A DNA stretch of 64,000 nt from Pedobacter mendelii (GCF_014635725.1 NZ_BMDJ01000001.1:62001-126000); one strand, 5' to 3'; positions 1 to 8,433 are shown, counted from the stretch's first letter. Notes: a model not told the origin generated them from the sequence alone. Numbers and translations: made by a program.

Positions 1-6
1 AGCAGA

Positions 7-1344
7 TTAAGACTTCAAAAACTTCTGCCACCAATAACCAGAGTTTTTTATTAATCTTTCCTGTGTTTTAAAGTCAGTATGTACCAAACCAAACCTTGCA
101 TTAAAACCCTCTGCCCATTCAAAGTTATCCATTAGTGTCCAGGCCATATAGCCAGTAATCGGCATACCTTCATTTTTAGCTTTAAGCAAGGCGGAAAGAT
201 ATAATTGAAAATATTCTATCCGCTCAGCATCATTCACCTTACCATCGGTTACCTTGTCATGGTAGGCTGCTCCATTTTCAGTAATCATAATATTTTTCAC
301 ATCGGGGTAAGAAGAGAATTGTTTTATAATATTGTAAAAACTGTCTGCATTAATTTCCCAGCCCATTGCTGTATGTGGTTTTTTTCTGCTTTTAGCTTTA
401 ACTTCCCAAGCCTGAATTACAGGAATAAAAGCATTGTATTTTACGGTTAAAGGAAAATAATTTTGCAAGCCAATGAAATCAAAGTCAAATTTATAACGGT
501 CGATGTGCCGCCAGGTTCCGTATTCAATCTGAAATTTCTCCAATACATCCCAGTCAGCAGATGGGAAACCCAAGCCTAAAGTTGGCTCGATAAAAAGCCT
601 GTTCATTAAACAATCTACCCTTTTTGCGGCAAGAATGTCGTTATCACTTTGTGTATAAGCTAAAATTTCGGAGCATGAAAATGTTGTACCAATGTTTGCA
701 TTATTTATTTCTGCTCTAAGTATTTTACCTCCTTCTGCTTGTGCCAAAGCGGTATGGTGAACCGCCGAAAAAAAATTAGACAAGCCTGTTTTACCTGGCG
801 CATGAACCCCAAGCATATAACCTAAAGAAGTATAGCCAAAAGGCTCATTGATCACAATCCAGTTTTTAACCTTATCTCCGTATTCAATTGCACAAATACT
901 TACAAAGGTATTAAACGCTGCATTAATGCTAAAGCTTGTCCACCCACCTTCATCTTCTAAAGCCTGAGGCAAATCCCAATGGTATAAAGTTATATAAGGT
1001 ACTATGCCATGCTCCAGGCATTCATCAATTACATTATGATAAAACCGGATTCCTTCAGGATTTACCTCTCCCTTGCCAAAAGGTAAAATTCTCGACCACG
1101 CTATTGAAAATCTAAAGGTTTTAAAGCCCAAAACTTTAACTAAAGCAATGTCTTCTCTAAACCGATGATAAAAATCGCAGGTTACATTTATTTTGTGCCC
1201 CTTTTTTATTTTACCACTTTTAGCAGCAAAGGTATCCCAAATAGAAGGACCTTTGCCATACATATCGGATGTACCTTCTATTTGAGCTGCTGCAGTTGCA
1301 ACACCCCATAAGAAATCTTTACCAAAATCTGTGGATTTTATCAT
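7..1344 (-). CDS. GH1 family beta-glucosidase
   Basis: Glycoside hydrolase family 1 enzyme of 445 residues, the usual length for the family, which hydrolyses beta-glucosides or related beta-glycosides by a retaining mechanism. The (beta/alpha)8 barrel signatures are visible: an N-terminal FLWGVATAAAQIEG block (residues 11-24), the acid/base glutamate in VINEP (about E167) and the nucleophile in ITENG (about E356). No signal peptide is seen, so it is probably cytoplasmic and acts on imported disaccharides. It stands alone, with the MutS-like gene upstream on the same strand after a 62-bp gap. Exact substrate (gluco, galacto or 6-phospho) cannot be read from the sequence. Confidence 0.93.
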   Translation of the reverse strand: MIKSTDFGKDFLWGVATAAAQIEGTSDMYGKGPSIWDTFAAKSGKIKKGHKINVTCDFYHRFREDIALVKVLGFKTFRFSIAWSRILPFGKGEVNPEGIRFYHNVIDECLEHGIVPYITLYHWDLPQALEDEGGWTSFSINAAFNTFVSICAIEYGDKVKNWIVINEPFGYTSLGYMLGVHAPGKTGLSNFFSAVHHTALAQAEGGKILRAEINNANIGTTFSCSEILAYTQSDNDILAAKRVDCLMNRLFIEPTLGLGFPSADWDVLEKFQIEYGTWRHIDRYKFDFDFIGLQNYFPLTVKYNAFIPVIQAWEVKAKSRKKPHTAMGWEINADSFYNIIKQFSSYPDVKNIMITENGAAYHDKVTDGKVNDAERIEYFQLYLSALLKAKNEGMPITGYMAWTLMDNFEWAEGFNARFGLVHTDFKTQERLIKNSGYWWQKFLKS

Positions 1345-1406
1345 TCCGTATATTTATCCTATAAATATGAGAAGTTAATGTTAACAGATGATTAAACTTT
1401 AGTTTA

Positions 1407-3221
1407 CTAATCGAGTGTTAAACCAATCTCTTTTAATAAAATGGCTGCGTTAAATGTTTCGCAAGGACCATTTTTCAATTTATAATCAAACAACATTTCG
1501 CCATTATTTATCGTAATATCAAAATGGTAATTACGCAATGTATGTTGATTTTGTTGCTTCAAATCTGCCAATTGCAAATCATGTGTAGCAAAAAGTGCTG
1601 GCGTTTTTTCGGCAATTAGTTTTTCTACAAATACCTTAGAACCCAAATATTTATCACGACTGTTGGTACCACGCAACATCTCATCGATTAAAACAAAAGT
1701 ATTTTTATCTGTAACTAAGTTATTTAAAATCATTTTTAAACGATTTAATTCAGCCTTAAAAGTTGATGTACTTTCATTTAACGAATCTTTAATACGCATA
1801 TACGTATTTATGGAAAATACGGACAAATTCATTGATTTAGCACAAACCGGAGCACCAGCATAAGCCAAAACCATGTTAATACCCAATGTGCGCAAAAATG
1901 TACTCTTTCCGGCCATATTTGAGCCGGTAACAATATCAACAGTAGGCGTAGTTTCTAAATTGAAATTGTTTACGATGCGCTTGCTTTCTTTAATTAATGG
2001 ATGACCAATTGCAGTTGTTGATAACGAAAATAACTCTTCTACTTCAGGAAAAACCCAAGCTGGCTGATTATGGCTAAGTGTACCAAAAGAAATTAATTCT
2101 TCAAAATCGCCAAGATAATTTAGAGCCGATATTACGTTTTTAGATGAAGACTCTACCCATTTATCCAAACTTATGCAACACCTAAAATCCCATAAAAGCA
2201 ATGCGTTTAAAAGGCTTCCAATCATCAAGTTTAATCTGGAATCGAAGTTCTGGATGATTTTGGAAAGACTTTTTATCTGCCCACTAACTGGAGTATCAGA
2301 ATCAAATAAATTTAAAATATAGCTGCTTTTCCATTTTTGATTTTCTGTCCAGCTGATTGCTTTTGCGTATTCGTTTAATAAATTTGAGCCGCCGCTAAAA
2401 CTATGAAAAACCAAATCTATTTTACTACTAAAACGTGAATTCCAAGCGATGTGCGCAAAGAAGAAAAAGGAGAAGAGTTTCCAAAAAACACCTCCATAAA
2501 ATAGCCCACCAAGCAGCAAAAACACAGTGATAAAAGGGACTAATCTGACATAAAGCCTTAAAAAAGAATTCTTGGTAAATACTAATTGTTCGCCGAGCTT
2601 ACTTTGCAACTGTTCTTTTATAAGTTCTACCTTATTTGTATTATGACCTAAAAGATGTGCTCTAAACTCAAAGGTTTCGTTAATATAAACCGTTATTTCC
2701 TTTATCGATTCCTGGCGTTGCCGAATATTTTCCTTTGTACTTTTATTGGCAAAACTGGCCGCCAAAACATCATTTCCACTTTTTGTACTGCAACGATTAA
2801 CCAACTCAAATAAAGATGAAGCACCAAAAACATCAAGTTCGGAAGTGTAAGGATGAGCGTCTGATTCGAAAGCTGATCCATTATTATAGCCATTTTCCAA
2901 GCCACTTAAACTGTGTAGTTCATTTTGGTAAATCCATAACAGTTTCTTTTCAAATTCTAGCTGACTATCTAATTTACTTTGTTTACGAACAATAAATACA
3001 AATCCGAAAACAGGAATAATCATTAGAAATTGAACAACTATTCTCCAAATATCATCGGCAGAATTTAAAAGCAATACAAAAAACAGAACCTCAACCATAA
3101 AAAGGCCTATCCTAATAAATGACAACTTATCGATTAGCTTTTTAGTATTTTCGATGTTCACGGAGGCTTCAGCGAGTTTTTGGCTGTATTTGTCTATTAT
3201 TTGCTGTTGTGTTTTAACCAT
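1407..3221 (-). CDS. membrane-anchored MutS-family ATPase
   Basis: MutS-related protein of 604 residues. The C-terminal third is a clear MutS ATPase domain: Walker A GSNMAGKST near residue 435, Walker B VLIDEM near residue 510 with the following RGTNSRD, and the FATHD switch. The N-terminal part differs from MutS: it lacks the mismatch-recognition domain and carries hydrophobic stretches at about residues 35-80 and again near 225-260 that look like membrane segments. It therefore is unlikely to be the canonical mismatch repair protein. Such shortened MutS-like proteins are common in Bacteroidetes, but their role is not established. Divergently transcribed from rlmH. Confidence 0.85.
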   Translation of the reverse strand: MVKTQQQIIDKYSQKLAEASVNIENTKKLIDKLSFIRIGLFMVEVLFFVLLLNSADDIWRIVVQFLMIIPVFGFVFIVRKQSKLDSQLEFEKKLLWIYQNELHSLSGLENGYNNGSAFESDAHPYTSELDVFGASSLFELVNRCSTKSGNDVLAASFANKSTKENIRQRQESIKEITVYINETFEFRAHLLGHNTNKVELIKEQLQSKLGEQLVFTKNSFLRLYVRLVPFITVFLLLGGLFYGGVFWKLFSFFFFAHIAWNSRFSSKIDLVFHSFSGGSNLLNEYAKAISWTENQKWKSSYILNLFDSDTPVSGQIKSLSKIIQNFDSRLNLMIGSLLNALLLWDFRCCISLDKWVESSSKNVISALNYLGDFEELISFGTLSHNQPAWVFPEVEELFSLSTTAIGHPLIKESKRIVNNFNLETTPTVDIVTGSNMAGKSTFLRTLGINMVLAYAGAPVCAKSMNLSVFSINTYMRIKDSLNESTSTFKAELNRLKMILNNLVTDKNTFVLIDEMLRGTNSRDKYLGSKVFVEKLIAEKTPALFATHDLQLADLKQQNQHTLRNYHFDITINNGEMLFDYKLKNGPCETFNAAILLKEIGLTLD

Positions 3222-3275
3222 AAGGTTTCGTAAATTAGATATTCTGTAAAGGTATTAAAGCGCGTGATAATATAT

Positions 3276-3303
3276 TTTGTTGATGCATTTTTATCTAAGT
3301 TTG
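3276..3303 (+). promoter_or_regulatory. putative promoter of rlmH (Bacteroidetes type)
   Basis: A perfect TAnnTTTG -7 element (TAAGTTTG, 3296-3303) lies 34 bases before the rlmH ATG, with a TTTG at 3276-3279 as possible -33 element. Spacing (16 bases) is slightly short of the usual 19-21. Inferred from the known Bacteroidetes housekeeping consensus. Confidence 0.45.
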
Positions 3304-3337
3304 TAGCACAAAAGTGATAAATACCAGTAAAATTTAA

Positions 3338-3811
3338 ATGAAGATTACCCTCATCGCCATTGGCAAAACAGAAGATAAGTACTTAATTGAAGGCATTGAA
3401 AAATACATCAATCGTTTAAAGCATTATATTAACTTTACATTTCTGGCAATTCCTGATGTTAAAAACGTTAAAAATTTATCAGAAGCACAACAGAAAGCGA
3501 AAGAGGCCGAGCTATTGAACAAACAAATTAATAATGGTGATGTTGTTATTTTGTTAGATGAAAAAGGGAAAAAATATAGTTCAGTAGAATTTTCGAATTA
3601 CCTGAACAAACAAATGGTTGGAAGTGTACAGCACCTCATTTTTATTATTGGTGGTCCTTACGGTTTTGATGATACGATTTACAAAAGAGCAAATGGGCTA
3701 ATATCTTTATCAGACATGACCTTTTCACATCAAATGATTCGTTTGTTTTTTGTGGAGCAACTGTATCGGGGTTTCAGTATTTTAAAAGGAGAGCCTTATC
3801 ATCATGCATAA
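3338..3811 (+). CDS. rlmH: 23S rRNA (pseudouridine1915-N3)-methyltransferase RlmH
   Basis: SPOUT-class methyltransferase of 157 residues, full family length, which uses S-adenosylmethionine to methylate pseudouridine 1915 of 23S rRNA in assembled 70S ribosomes. The trefoil-knot SAM site is visible as FIIGGPYGFDD (around residues 102-112) followed by LSDMTFSHQMIRL and the characteristic C-terminus GEPYHH. The N-terminus MKITLIAIGK and LLDEKGKKYSS also match the family. It is transcribed away from the MutS-like gene, with a TAnnTTTG promoter element just upstream. Confidence 0.97.
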   Translation: MKITLIAIGKTEDKYLIEGIEKYINRLKHYINFTFLAIPDVKNVKNLSEAQQKAKEAELLNKQINNGDVVILLDEKGKKYSSVEFSNYLNKQMVGSVQHLIFIIGGPYGFDDTIYKRANGLISLSDMTFSHQMIRLFFVEQLYRGFSILKGEPYHHA

Positions 3812-3812
3812 T

Positions 3813-3833
3813 ATGGATGATGTAAAATGGATG
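3813..3833. repeat. copy of the CATCCATTTTACAT repeat motif
   Basis: Immediately after rlmH, the bases 3813-3833 are the reverse complement of the CATCCATTTTACAT motif that occurs several times in the spacer at 26.7-27.05 kb. Two such spacers about 23 kb apart sharing this word suggest a dispersed intergenic repeat family. Confidence 0.45.
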
Positions 3834-3906
3834 TGGAATTTTATTAGCTAATTATATAAATTTGGTGTGGAATTGAATAAATAAGATCATCATTAAATAA
3901 AAAAAT

Positions 3907-4035
3907 ATGTTACTAGATAAATATAAAAGACAATATAGATTTAAAAGCAGACAAAGTGGAAGCGACAAATATTTTTGGATTAGCATAATTGCATCTTCTC
4001 TTATTTGCGGTTTAATCTGGTATTTCTCGAAATAA
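3907..4035 (+). CDS. small single-span membrane protein (42 aa), hypothetical
   Basis: A 42-codon ORF beginning ATG at 3907 and ending TAA at 4035. The first 22 residues are basic and polar (many K, R, Q), followed by a hydrophobic stretch YFWISIIASSLICGLIWYF (about residues 22-40) that fits one transmembrane helix with the positive end inside. It lies between rlmH and the convergent DUF5606 gene. I do not recognise a family. Codon composition and the amphipathic layout favour a real microprotein, but the length makes chance possible. Confidence 0.4.
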   Translation: MLLDKYKRQYRFKSRQSGSDKYFWISIIASSLICGLIWYFSK

Positions 4036-4070
4036 AAAATGCCTATCTAAGCCAAGTCTTTAACAAAAAA

Positions 4071-4127
4071 TAGCCGCAGACTAACAGATTGTAAAAAGCT
4101 AATTTTTAATCTGTTAATTTGTGGCTA
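4071..4127. repeat. fold-back inverted repeat
   Basis: Nested inverted repeat between convergent genes: outer arms TAGCCGCA (4071-4078) and TGTGGCTA (4120-4127, one mismatch pair), inner arms AACAGATT (4083-4090) and AATCTGTT (4108-4115). It is followed by an A-run on the plus strand, so it is not a standard plus-strand terminator. Confidence 0.5.
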
Positions 4128-4161
4128 AAAAAATCGAAGCAGCACAGCACTTCAATACAAT

Positions 4162-4185
4162 AAAAAGGAGTTTAAACTCCTTTTT
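4162..4185 (-). terminator. perfect 24-bp palindrome terminator overlapping a stop codon
   Basis: AAAAAGGAGTTT (4162-4173) is followed directly by its perfect reverse complement (4174-4185). On the minus strand the structure spans the last codons and the TAA (4174-4172) of the DUF5606 gene and then runs into a T-rich tract, as expected of an intrinsic terminator that begins inside the coding region. Confidence 0.55.
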
Positions 4186-4723
4186 TACTTGTCATACTAG
4201 CTTTCTTAGCTGGTGCAGAAGTTTTTGTTGTTGCTTTAGCACTTGCAGATGCTTTAGAACCTGTAGCTTTTTGCTTTTTATCAGCAGCAGCTTTTTCTTC
4301 AGATAATTTAACTTCAGCTGGCGAACCTGGTGTTTCAGGAGTTTCTTCAGTAAACAAAGGCAACTCTTTAATAATGTTATACCAGCCAATTATTTTTTTC
4401 ATATCAGAAGCATAAACTTTATCTTCATCATGTCCTGGTGCAACCTCGTTAAAATAAGCACGAAGAGTGGACGTGTCTGCTTTGCTATCAGGTGTTGTTC
4501 CTTTAGCTGAAATTTTAGTAAAAACATCAACCAATTTAATTTCTTCCTCCTCACCGTAAACAGTAATATCTTCTAACGATGCAAGTTTGGTATTTGTGAT
4601 GTTCGCCACAACTTTAAGTTTTTGAGCGTCTAGACCCTCTAAAATATACCCAACTTTATTTTGTCCTACCAGTTTAAACAAACCTGGCCTGCCCGAAACG
4701 GCAACTATTCCTCTTAAATTCAT
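4172..4723 (-). CDS. DUF5606 domain protein
   Basis: Protein of 183 residues with a conserved N-terminal domain starting NLRGIVAVSGRPGLFKLVGQ, which I recognise as the DUF5606 family of Bacteroidetes; function unknown. Residues 1-120 look folded, while the last 60 residues are a low-complexity tail of A, K, S, T and P. No signal peptide or membrane segment, so cytoplasmic. It lies downstream of the cyclophilin gene on the same strand, separated by a 71-bp spacer holding a fold-back repeat, and may be co-transcribed with it. Its intrinsic terminator overlaps the stop codon. Confidence 0.8.
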   Translation of the reverse strand: MNLRGIVAVSGRPGLFKLVGQNKVGYILEGLDAQKLKVVANITNTKLASLEDITVYGEEEEIKLVDVFTKISAKGTTPDSKADTSTLRAYFNEVAPGHDEDKVYASDMKKIIGWYNIIKELPLFTEETPETPGSPAEVKLSEEKAAADKKQKATGSKASASAKATTKTSAPAKKASMTSKKGV

Positions 4724-4736
4724 AATAATATTTTTT

Positions 4737-4786
4737 AAGCGTTTAGCGGATGGTATTTAGCGAATTACGCATATCGCCAAACGCTT
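4737..4786. repeat. intercistronic fold-back repeat
   Basis: AAGCGTTTAGCG (4737-4748) and CGCCAAACGCTT (4775-4786) form a 12-bp inverted repeat with one mismatch in the gap between the cyclophilin and DUF5606 genes. It could act as an RNA-processing or attenuation hairpin, or simply be a dispersed repeat. Confidence 0.5.
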
Positions 4787-4794
4787 AGCGCAAT

Positions 4795-5253
4795 TTAATC
4801 TTCTACTATTTCAACGCCTAAAATTTTATCTCCCTGACGGATATCATCAACAAGATCAACATTTTCTATCGCTTTACCAAATACCGTATGAACGCCATCT
4901 AAGTGAGCTGTATTTGTTCTACTGTGGCAAATGAAAAATTGCGAACCACCTGTATTACGACCTGCATGTGCCATTGACAACACACCACGATCGTGATATT
5001 GATTTTCACCATCCAATTCACAATCTATTTTGTAACCCGGACCACCAGTACCAGGCATTCCTGTTGCGCCATCTTTTGAATTAGGACAGCCCGTTTGAAC
5101 CATGAAATTAGGAATTACACGGTGGAATGTTACACCATCATAAAACCCTTCGCTTGCTAATTTTTTAAAGTTTGCAACTGCTTTCGGAGCATCTTTTTCA
5201 AAGAACTCTACAGTTATATTACCCTTTTCGGTTTTTATTATTGCTTTACTCAT
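4795..5253 (-). CDS. cyclophilin-type peptidyl-prolyl cis-trans isomerase
   Basis: Single-domain cyclophilin of 152 residues that catalyses cis-trans isomerisation of proline peptide bonds. The signatures are plain: [15 protein letters not shown] (around residues 43-57) with the catalytic arginine, the GTGGPGYKI stretch, [17 protein letters not shown] and [14 protein letters not shown]. No signal peptide is present, so it is a cytoplasmic, PpiB-like form. Upstream lies a TATTTTTG promoter element at 5309-5316. It is probably the first gene of a two-gene unit with the DUF5606 gene. Confidence 0.95.
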   Translation of the reverse strand: MSKAIIKTEKGNITVEFFEKDAPKAVANFKKLASEGFYDGVTFHRVIPNFMVQTGCPNSKDGATGMPGTGGPGYKIDCELDGENQYHDRGVLSMAHAGRNTGGSQFFICHSRTNTAHLDGVHTVFGKAIENVDLVDDIRQGDKILGVEIVED

Positions 5254-5856
5254 ATCAATTTTTATTATTAAAATTACCTTAATGGCTATTAAACTTTTTA
5301 AGGAACCGCAAAAATAACAAAATTGTATAAATAGAACATCTTTAAAGATTTAAATTGCAAATAATACTTCAAATTTTCAGAAAACTACAATATTTTGTAA
5401 ATGAACAGTAAAGTAATTCTTGGCATCTTCAGCCCCGCCATACGCTGTAGCCCTCGTAAAAACTCGGGGCTGCCGCTTCTGTCGGGTTTAAAAACAGAGG
5501 TAAAATTTTCTTCGCTTAGTTTTTAGGAGCAAGCTTATATGTTCTTAAATCTCTTATATGGTAAAGAATTATCTGCCTAGCTTGTGTTCTCTGTGAATTC
5601 CTTTGCGACCTCTGCGGTAAAATACATTTAAGGAGAGTGAACAATTTAATTTTTAGAAAGCAAGGGTAATAAGATTTTCGGAAACTGCAGTTGTGCACCA
5701 AACACATTAATCATTGCTTACTACTTTATAAAAGCAAATTAATTGCTAAGCATCTTTAAATTAACCTGAAACCAATCCAAGAATAAAGGCAAGCATATAA
5801 ATCATTAAAATTTTAATAAACAGACTAAATCAGGTATTTTAGTGTTTTATGTAAAT
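5254..5856. other. intergenic region with probable repeat remnants
   Basis: About 600 bases between divergent genes without a convincing gene. It contains the promoter region of the cyclophilin gene, a locally GC-rich stretch at about 5434-5490 (a GCCCCGC start and a TCGGGTTTA end) that resembles one at 42.15-42.23 kb, and a stretch at 5580-5625 (CTCTGTGAATTCC, CTCTGCGG) similar in wording to the repeats at 7.18-7.32 kb. A 63-codon ORF on the minus strand here has no recognisable content. Confidence 0.5.
5309..5316 (-). promoter_or_regulatory. putative -7 promoter element of the cyclophilin gene
   Basis: Read on the minus strand, 5316-5309 is TATTTTTG, a perfect TAnnTTTG element. It lies 56 bases before the ATG. 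No clear -33 element at standard spacing. Confidence 0.35.
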
Positions 5857-7122
5857 ATGTTAACTAAGAAAAAGTATTTCATTTTGGTTTTCTGCTTGCT
5901 GTTAGGGTTGTGGGCAAAAGCATCATCTTTATTAATTTATATGGATGAAGACCAAAAAAACCACCTTAAGGCTTATGGAATTGCATACTGGACAATCAGC
6001 AAACAAGTTGAAGTAGATTGGCTTCTGAATTATAGAGGAGGGAGTTTTTTAATCAAATACAATAAAACGGTGGAAGATGAGTGCAAAATCAGAGGTGTTT
6101 CTTACGAAGTTTTAGCTGATGGAAAAGTGGTTAATTTATTAAATGAAATAAGCGACCCATCGGTAAACATGGAAATGGTGAAACTGGAAAAAACACCAAA
6201 AATTGCTGTTTATTCGCCAAAAAGCAAGCTTCCTTGGGATGATGCCGTAACGCTTGTTTTAACTTATGCCGAAATCCCTTATGATGTAATCTATGATGAT
6301 GACATATTGCAAGATAAGCTAAGTAAATATGATTGGCTTCATTTGCATCACGAAGACTTTACTGGTCAGTATGGCCGCTTTTGGTCTTCTTTCAGGTATG
6401 CAAACTGGTATCAGGAAGATGTTAAAAATCAAGAAGCCTTAGCAAAAAAAATGGGTTATAAGAAGGTTTCTGAAATGAAACTCGCCGTTGCCAAACACAT
6501 TAAAGAATATTGCGCAGGTGGCGGATTTATGTTTGCCATGTGTTCTGGAACAGATAGTTTTGACATCGCTCTAGCAGCAGAGGGTGTTGATATTTGCGCA
6601 GCTATGTTTGATGGTGATGGTGCCGATCCTAATGCTCAATCAAAACTCGACTTTAATAAAACTTTAGCATTCCAAAATTTTAAATTGGACAACAATCCGA
6701 TGAATTACGAATTTTCGGATATAGACGTAACCAACAGCCGCGGATTAAATGAATCGAACGATTATTTTACTTTATTCGATTTTTCTGCTAAATGGGATTT
6801 GGTTCCAACCATGCTAACTCAAAATCATGATAAGGTAATTAAGGGTTTTATGGGCCAGACCACTGCTTTTAAAAAGAACTTAATTAAAACAAGCGTTACC
6901 GTTTTGGGCGAAAACAAAGGTGCCGCAGAAGTTAGATATTTGCATGGTGAAATTGGTAAAGGCCAGTTTACCTTTTATGGAGGCCATGACCCAGAAGATT
7001 ATCAGCATGCTGTTGGTGACCCACCAACTGATTTAAACTTACACCCCAACTCTGCAGGTTACAGATTGATCTTGAATAACGTTTTGTTTCCCGCTGCAAA
7101 GAAGAAGCCACAAAAGACTTAA
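5857..7122 (+). CDS. secreted class I glutamine amidotransferase-like protein (often named asparagine synthetase B)
   Basis: About 421 residues with an N-terminal signal peptide (KKKYFILVFCLLLGLWAKASS). I start it at the ATG at 5857; a GTG at 5842 would add five residues ahead of the signal. Residues from about 110 resemble a class I glutamine-amidotransferase-like fold: a GGGFMFAMCSGTDS block with a cysteine in the nucleophile-elbow region and a late FYGGHDPEDY block with histidine. Proteins like this in Bacteroidetes are frequently labelled asparagine synthetase B, but no AsnB synthetase (PP-loop) domain is visible, so I would not use that name for function. Exported location and unknown substrate. 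Confidence 0.7.
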   Translation: MLTKKKYFILVFCLLLGLWAKASSLLIYMDEDQKNHLKAYGIAYWTISKQVEVDWLLNYRGGSFLIKYNKTVEDECKIRGVSYEVLADGKVVNLLNEISDPSVNMEMVKLEKTPKIAVYSPKSKLPWDDAVTLVLTYAEIPYDVIYDDDILQDKLSKYDWLHLHHEDFTGQYGRFWSSFRYANWYQEDVKNQEALAKKMGYKKVSEMKLAVAKHIKEYCAGGGFMFAMCSGTDSFDIALAAEGVDICAAMFDGDGADPNAQSKLDFNKTLAFQNFKLDNNPMNYEFSDIDVTNSRGLNESNDYFTLFDFSAKWDLVPTMLTQNHDKVIKGFMGQTTAFKKNLIKTSVTVLGENKGAAEVRYLHGEIGKGQFTFYGGHDPEDYQHAVGDPPTDLNLHPNSAGYRLILNNVLFPAAKKKPQKT

Positions 7123-7177
7123 TCACGAGTTAGCGGTTTGGTTTTACCAAATTATTTGTGTTTGAGAATTATATCTG

Positions 7178-7317
7178 TTTTCCGTGACTTCTGTGATTCT
7201 GTGGCTATTATTTTTTACCAGTTTTTTCCTGCAGAAACGCAGAATAACACAGAACTAAAAGCATATTTTCCGTGCCTTCTGTAATTCTCTGGCTATTATT
7301 TTTTGCCATTTTTTTCT
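7178..7317. repeat. pair of direct repeats, about 52 bp each, 88 bp apart
   Basis: 7178-7229 and 7266-7317 share roughly 46 of 52 positions, including TTTTCCGTG, CTTCTGT and GGCTATTATTTTTT. They lie in the 508-bp spacer 7123-7630, which otherwise holds only the promoter region of the next gene; a 66-codon ORF across the second copy is not believable as a gene. Confidence 0.6.
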
Positions 7318-7537
7318 CGTATAAGCGCACAGAACTATTGAGCTCCCGAAAAACAGTGCTCACCAAACCAATTTCAATGAATATAAAACACGTCGCTTTT
7401 TCAATTATTCCTGATTTCTATACAGCTTTTTTAAGGTGGCATTTGGTACAGGAAGTAGCACATTATAAATAAAATCATTAAAAAAATACGCTGTAAACCA
7501 ACATTTTAGCAGCTAAATTTGTAACAGGCGTGATACT

Positions 7538-7553
7538 TTGGCATAGCTTTTGG
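7538..7553 (+). promoter_or_regulatory. sigma54-like promoter candidate upstream of barrel protein
   Basis: TTGGCAT (7538-7544) followed after five bases by TTGG (7550-7553) resembles the -24/-12 consensus TGGCAC-N5-TTGC, with two deviations. It lies 77 bases before the ATG of the next gene. A TTTG (7518) and a TACTTTG (7534) nearby could instead be a degenerate housekeeping promoter. Confidence 0.3.
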
Positions 7554-7630
7554 AAATGGGGCTGTTAATTAACAAGGTTTCGACCTATAAAATTTAAAAA
7601 GAAGATTCTTTATCTAAAAGAAAAAATATT

Positions 7631-8368
7631 ATGAAAAAGTTATTATTAAGTGTGTCGGTTATTTTATTAGCAACAGGTGCTTTTGCACAAAACAAAATGT
7701 CAGGTTCTGATGCAAGATTTGGATTAAAAGCAGGTGTTAACTTAGCAAGATTTCACTCAAGCGGTACCACTGGTTCTGATTCTTTTAACGAAAATGTTAA
7801 AGACAATGTAGGTTTTAGTGTTACAGGTTTCGCAGATTTTGGTGTTGGAAACAATTTCTTTATCCAACCTGGAATTTCATTGCAAAATAAAGGTGCTAAA
7901 TTTGAATCAACAAGTTCAATCACTTCTGGTAATACTACGATTACTAACGTATCTACTAACAAAACAAGCTTAATGGCTATAGAGGTACCAATTAATGCAG
8001 TATTCAGAATCCCTACTGGTGATGCTGGTGCAGTTCAAATTAGTGCTGGCCCTTATGTTGGCTTCAACATTTCTGGTAAAAACAAAATAGAAAACACTAC
8101 TACAACACTAAACAACACCACAAATACAAGCACTGTTGTAAATGGTTCAGATGAAAATGATTTATCATTTGGTAGCACAACAGACAAAAATTATGGCAGT
8201 ACAGACTTTGGTGCTAACTTCGGTTTAGCTTACCGCACAACTTCAGGTTTCTTAGTTGGTGCTAACTATGGTTTAGGTTTATCTAATTTAATTGCTAAAG
8301 ATTCTAGAGTTGGTGATGCAAAATTAACCAATCGTGTATTAGGCTTTACAGTGGGTTATTCGTTCTAA
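7631..8368 (+). CDS. outer-membrane beta-barrel protein (porin-family, PorT-like)
   Basis: 245 residues with a clear signal peptide (MKKLLLSVSVILLATGAFAQ). The mature part has the features of an 8- to 10-strand outer-membrane barrel of the PorT/OMP_b-brl family: RFGLKAGVNLARF near the start, alternating hydrophobic strands, glycine-rich turns, Asn/Thr-rich loops (residues 85-105 and 155-175), and a C-terminal strand VLGFTVGYSF ending in phenylalanine. Function unknown, probably structural or small-solute passage. Monocistronic: an intrinsic terminator follows. Confidence 0.85.
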   Translation: MKKLLLSVSVILLATGAFAQNKMSGSDARFGLKAGVNLARFHSSGTTGSDSFNENVKDNVGFSVTGFADFGVGNNFFIQPGISLQNKGAKFESTSSITSGNTTITNVSTNKTSLMAIEVPINAVFRIPTGDAGAVQISAGPYVGFNISGKNKIENTTTTLNNTTNTSTVVNGSDENDLSFGSTTDKNYGSTDFGANFGLAYRTTSGFLVGANYGLGLSNLIAKDSRVGDAKLTNRVLGFTVGYSF

Positions 8369-8387
8369 TCAACCTGCTTACAAAGGA

Positions 8388-8423
8388 AGCGTCTCAATCT
8401 AATAAATTGAGACGCTTTTTTTT
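8388..8423. terminator. intrinsic terminator
   Basis: An 11-bp perfect stem, AGCGTCTCAAT (8388-8398) and ATTGAGACGCT (8406-8416), with a 7-base loop and eight Ts at 8416-8423. It sits between convergent genes and ends the barrel-protein transcript. Confidence 0.9.
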
Positions 8424-8433
8424 ACCAATGAAA

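Noticed and set aside
7272..7472. 66-codon ORF on the plus strand
   Set aside because: Lies across a repeat copy, with no plausible start signal or protein-like composition; the N-terminus is made of repeat sequence.
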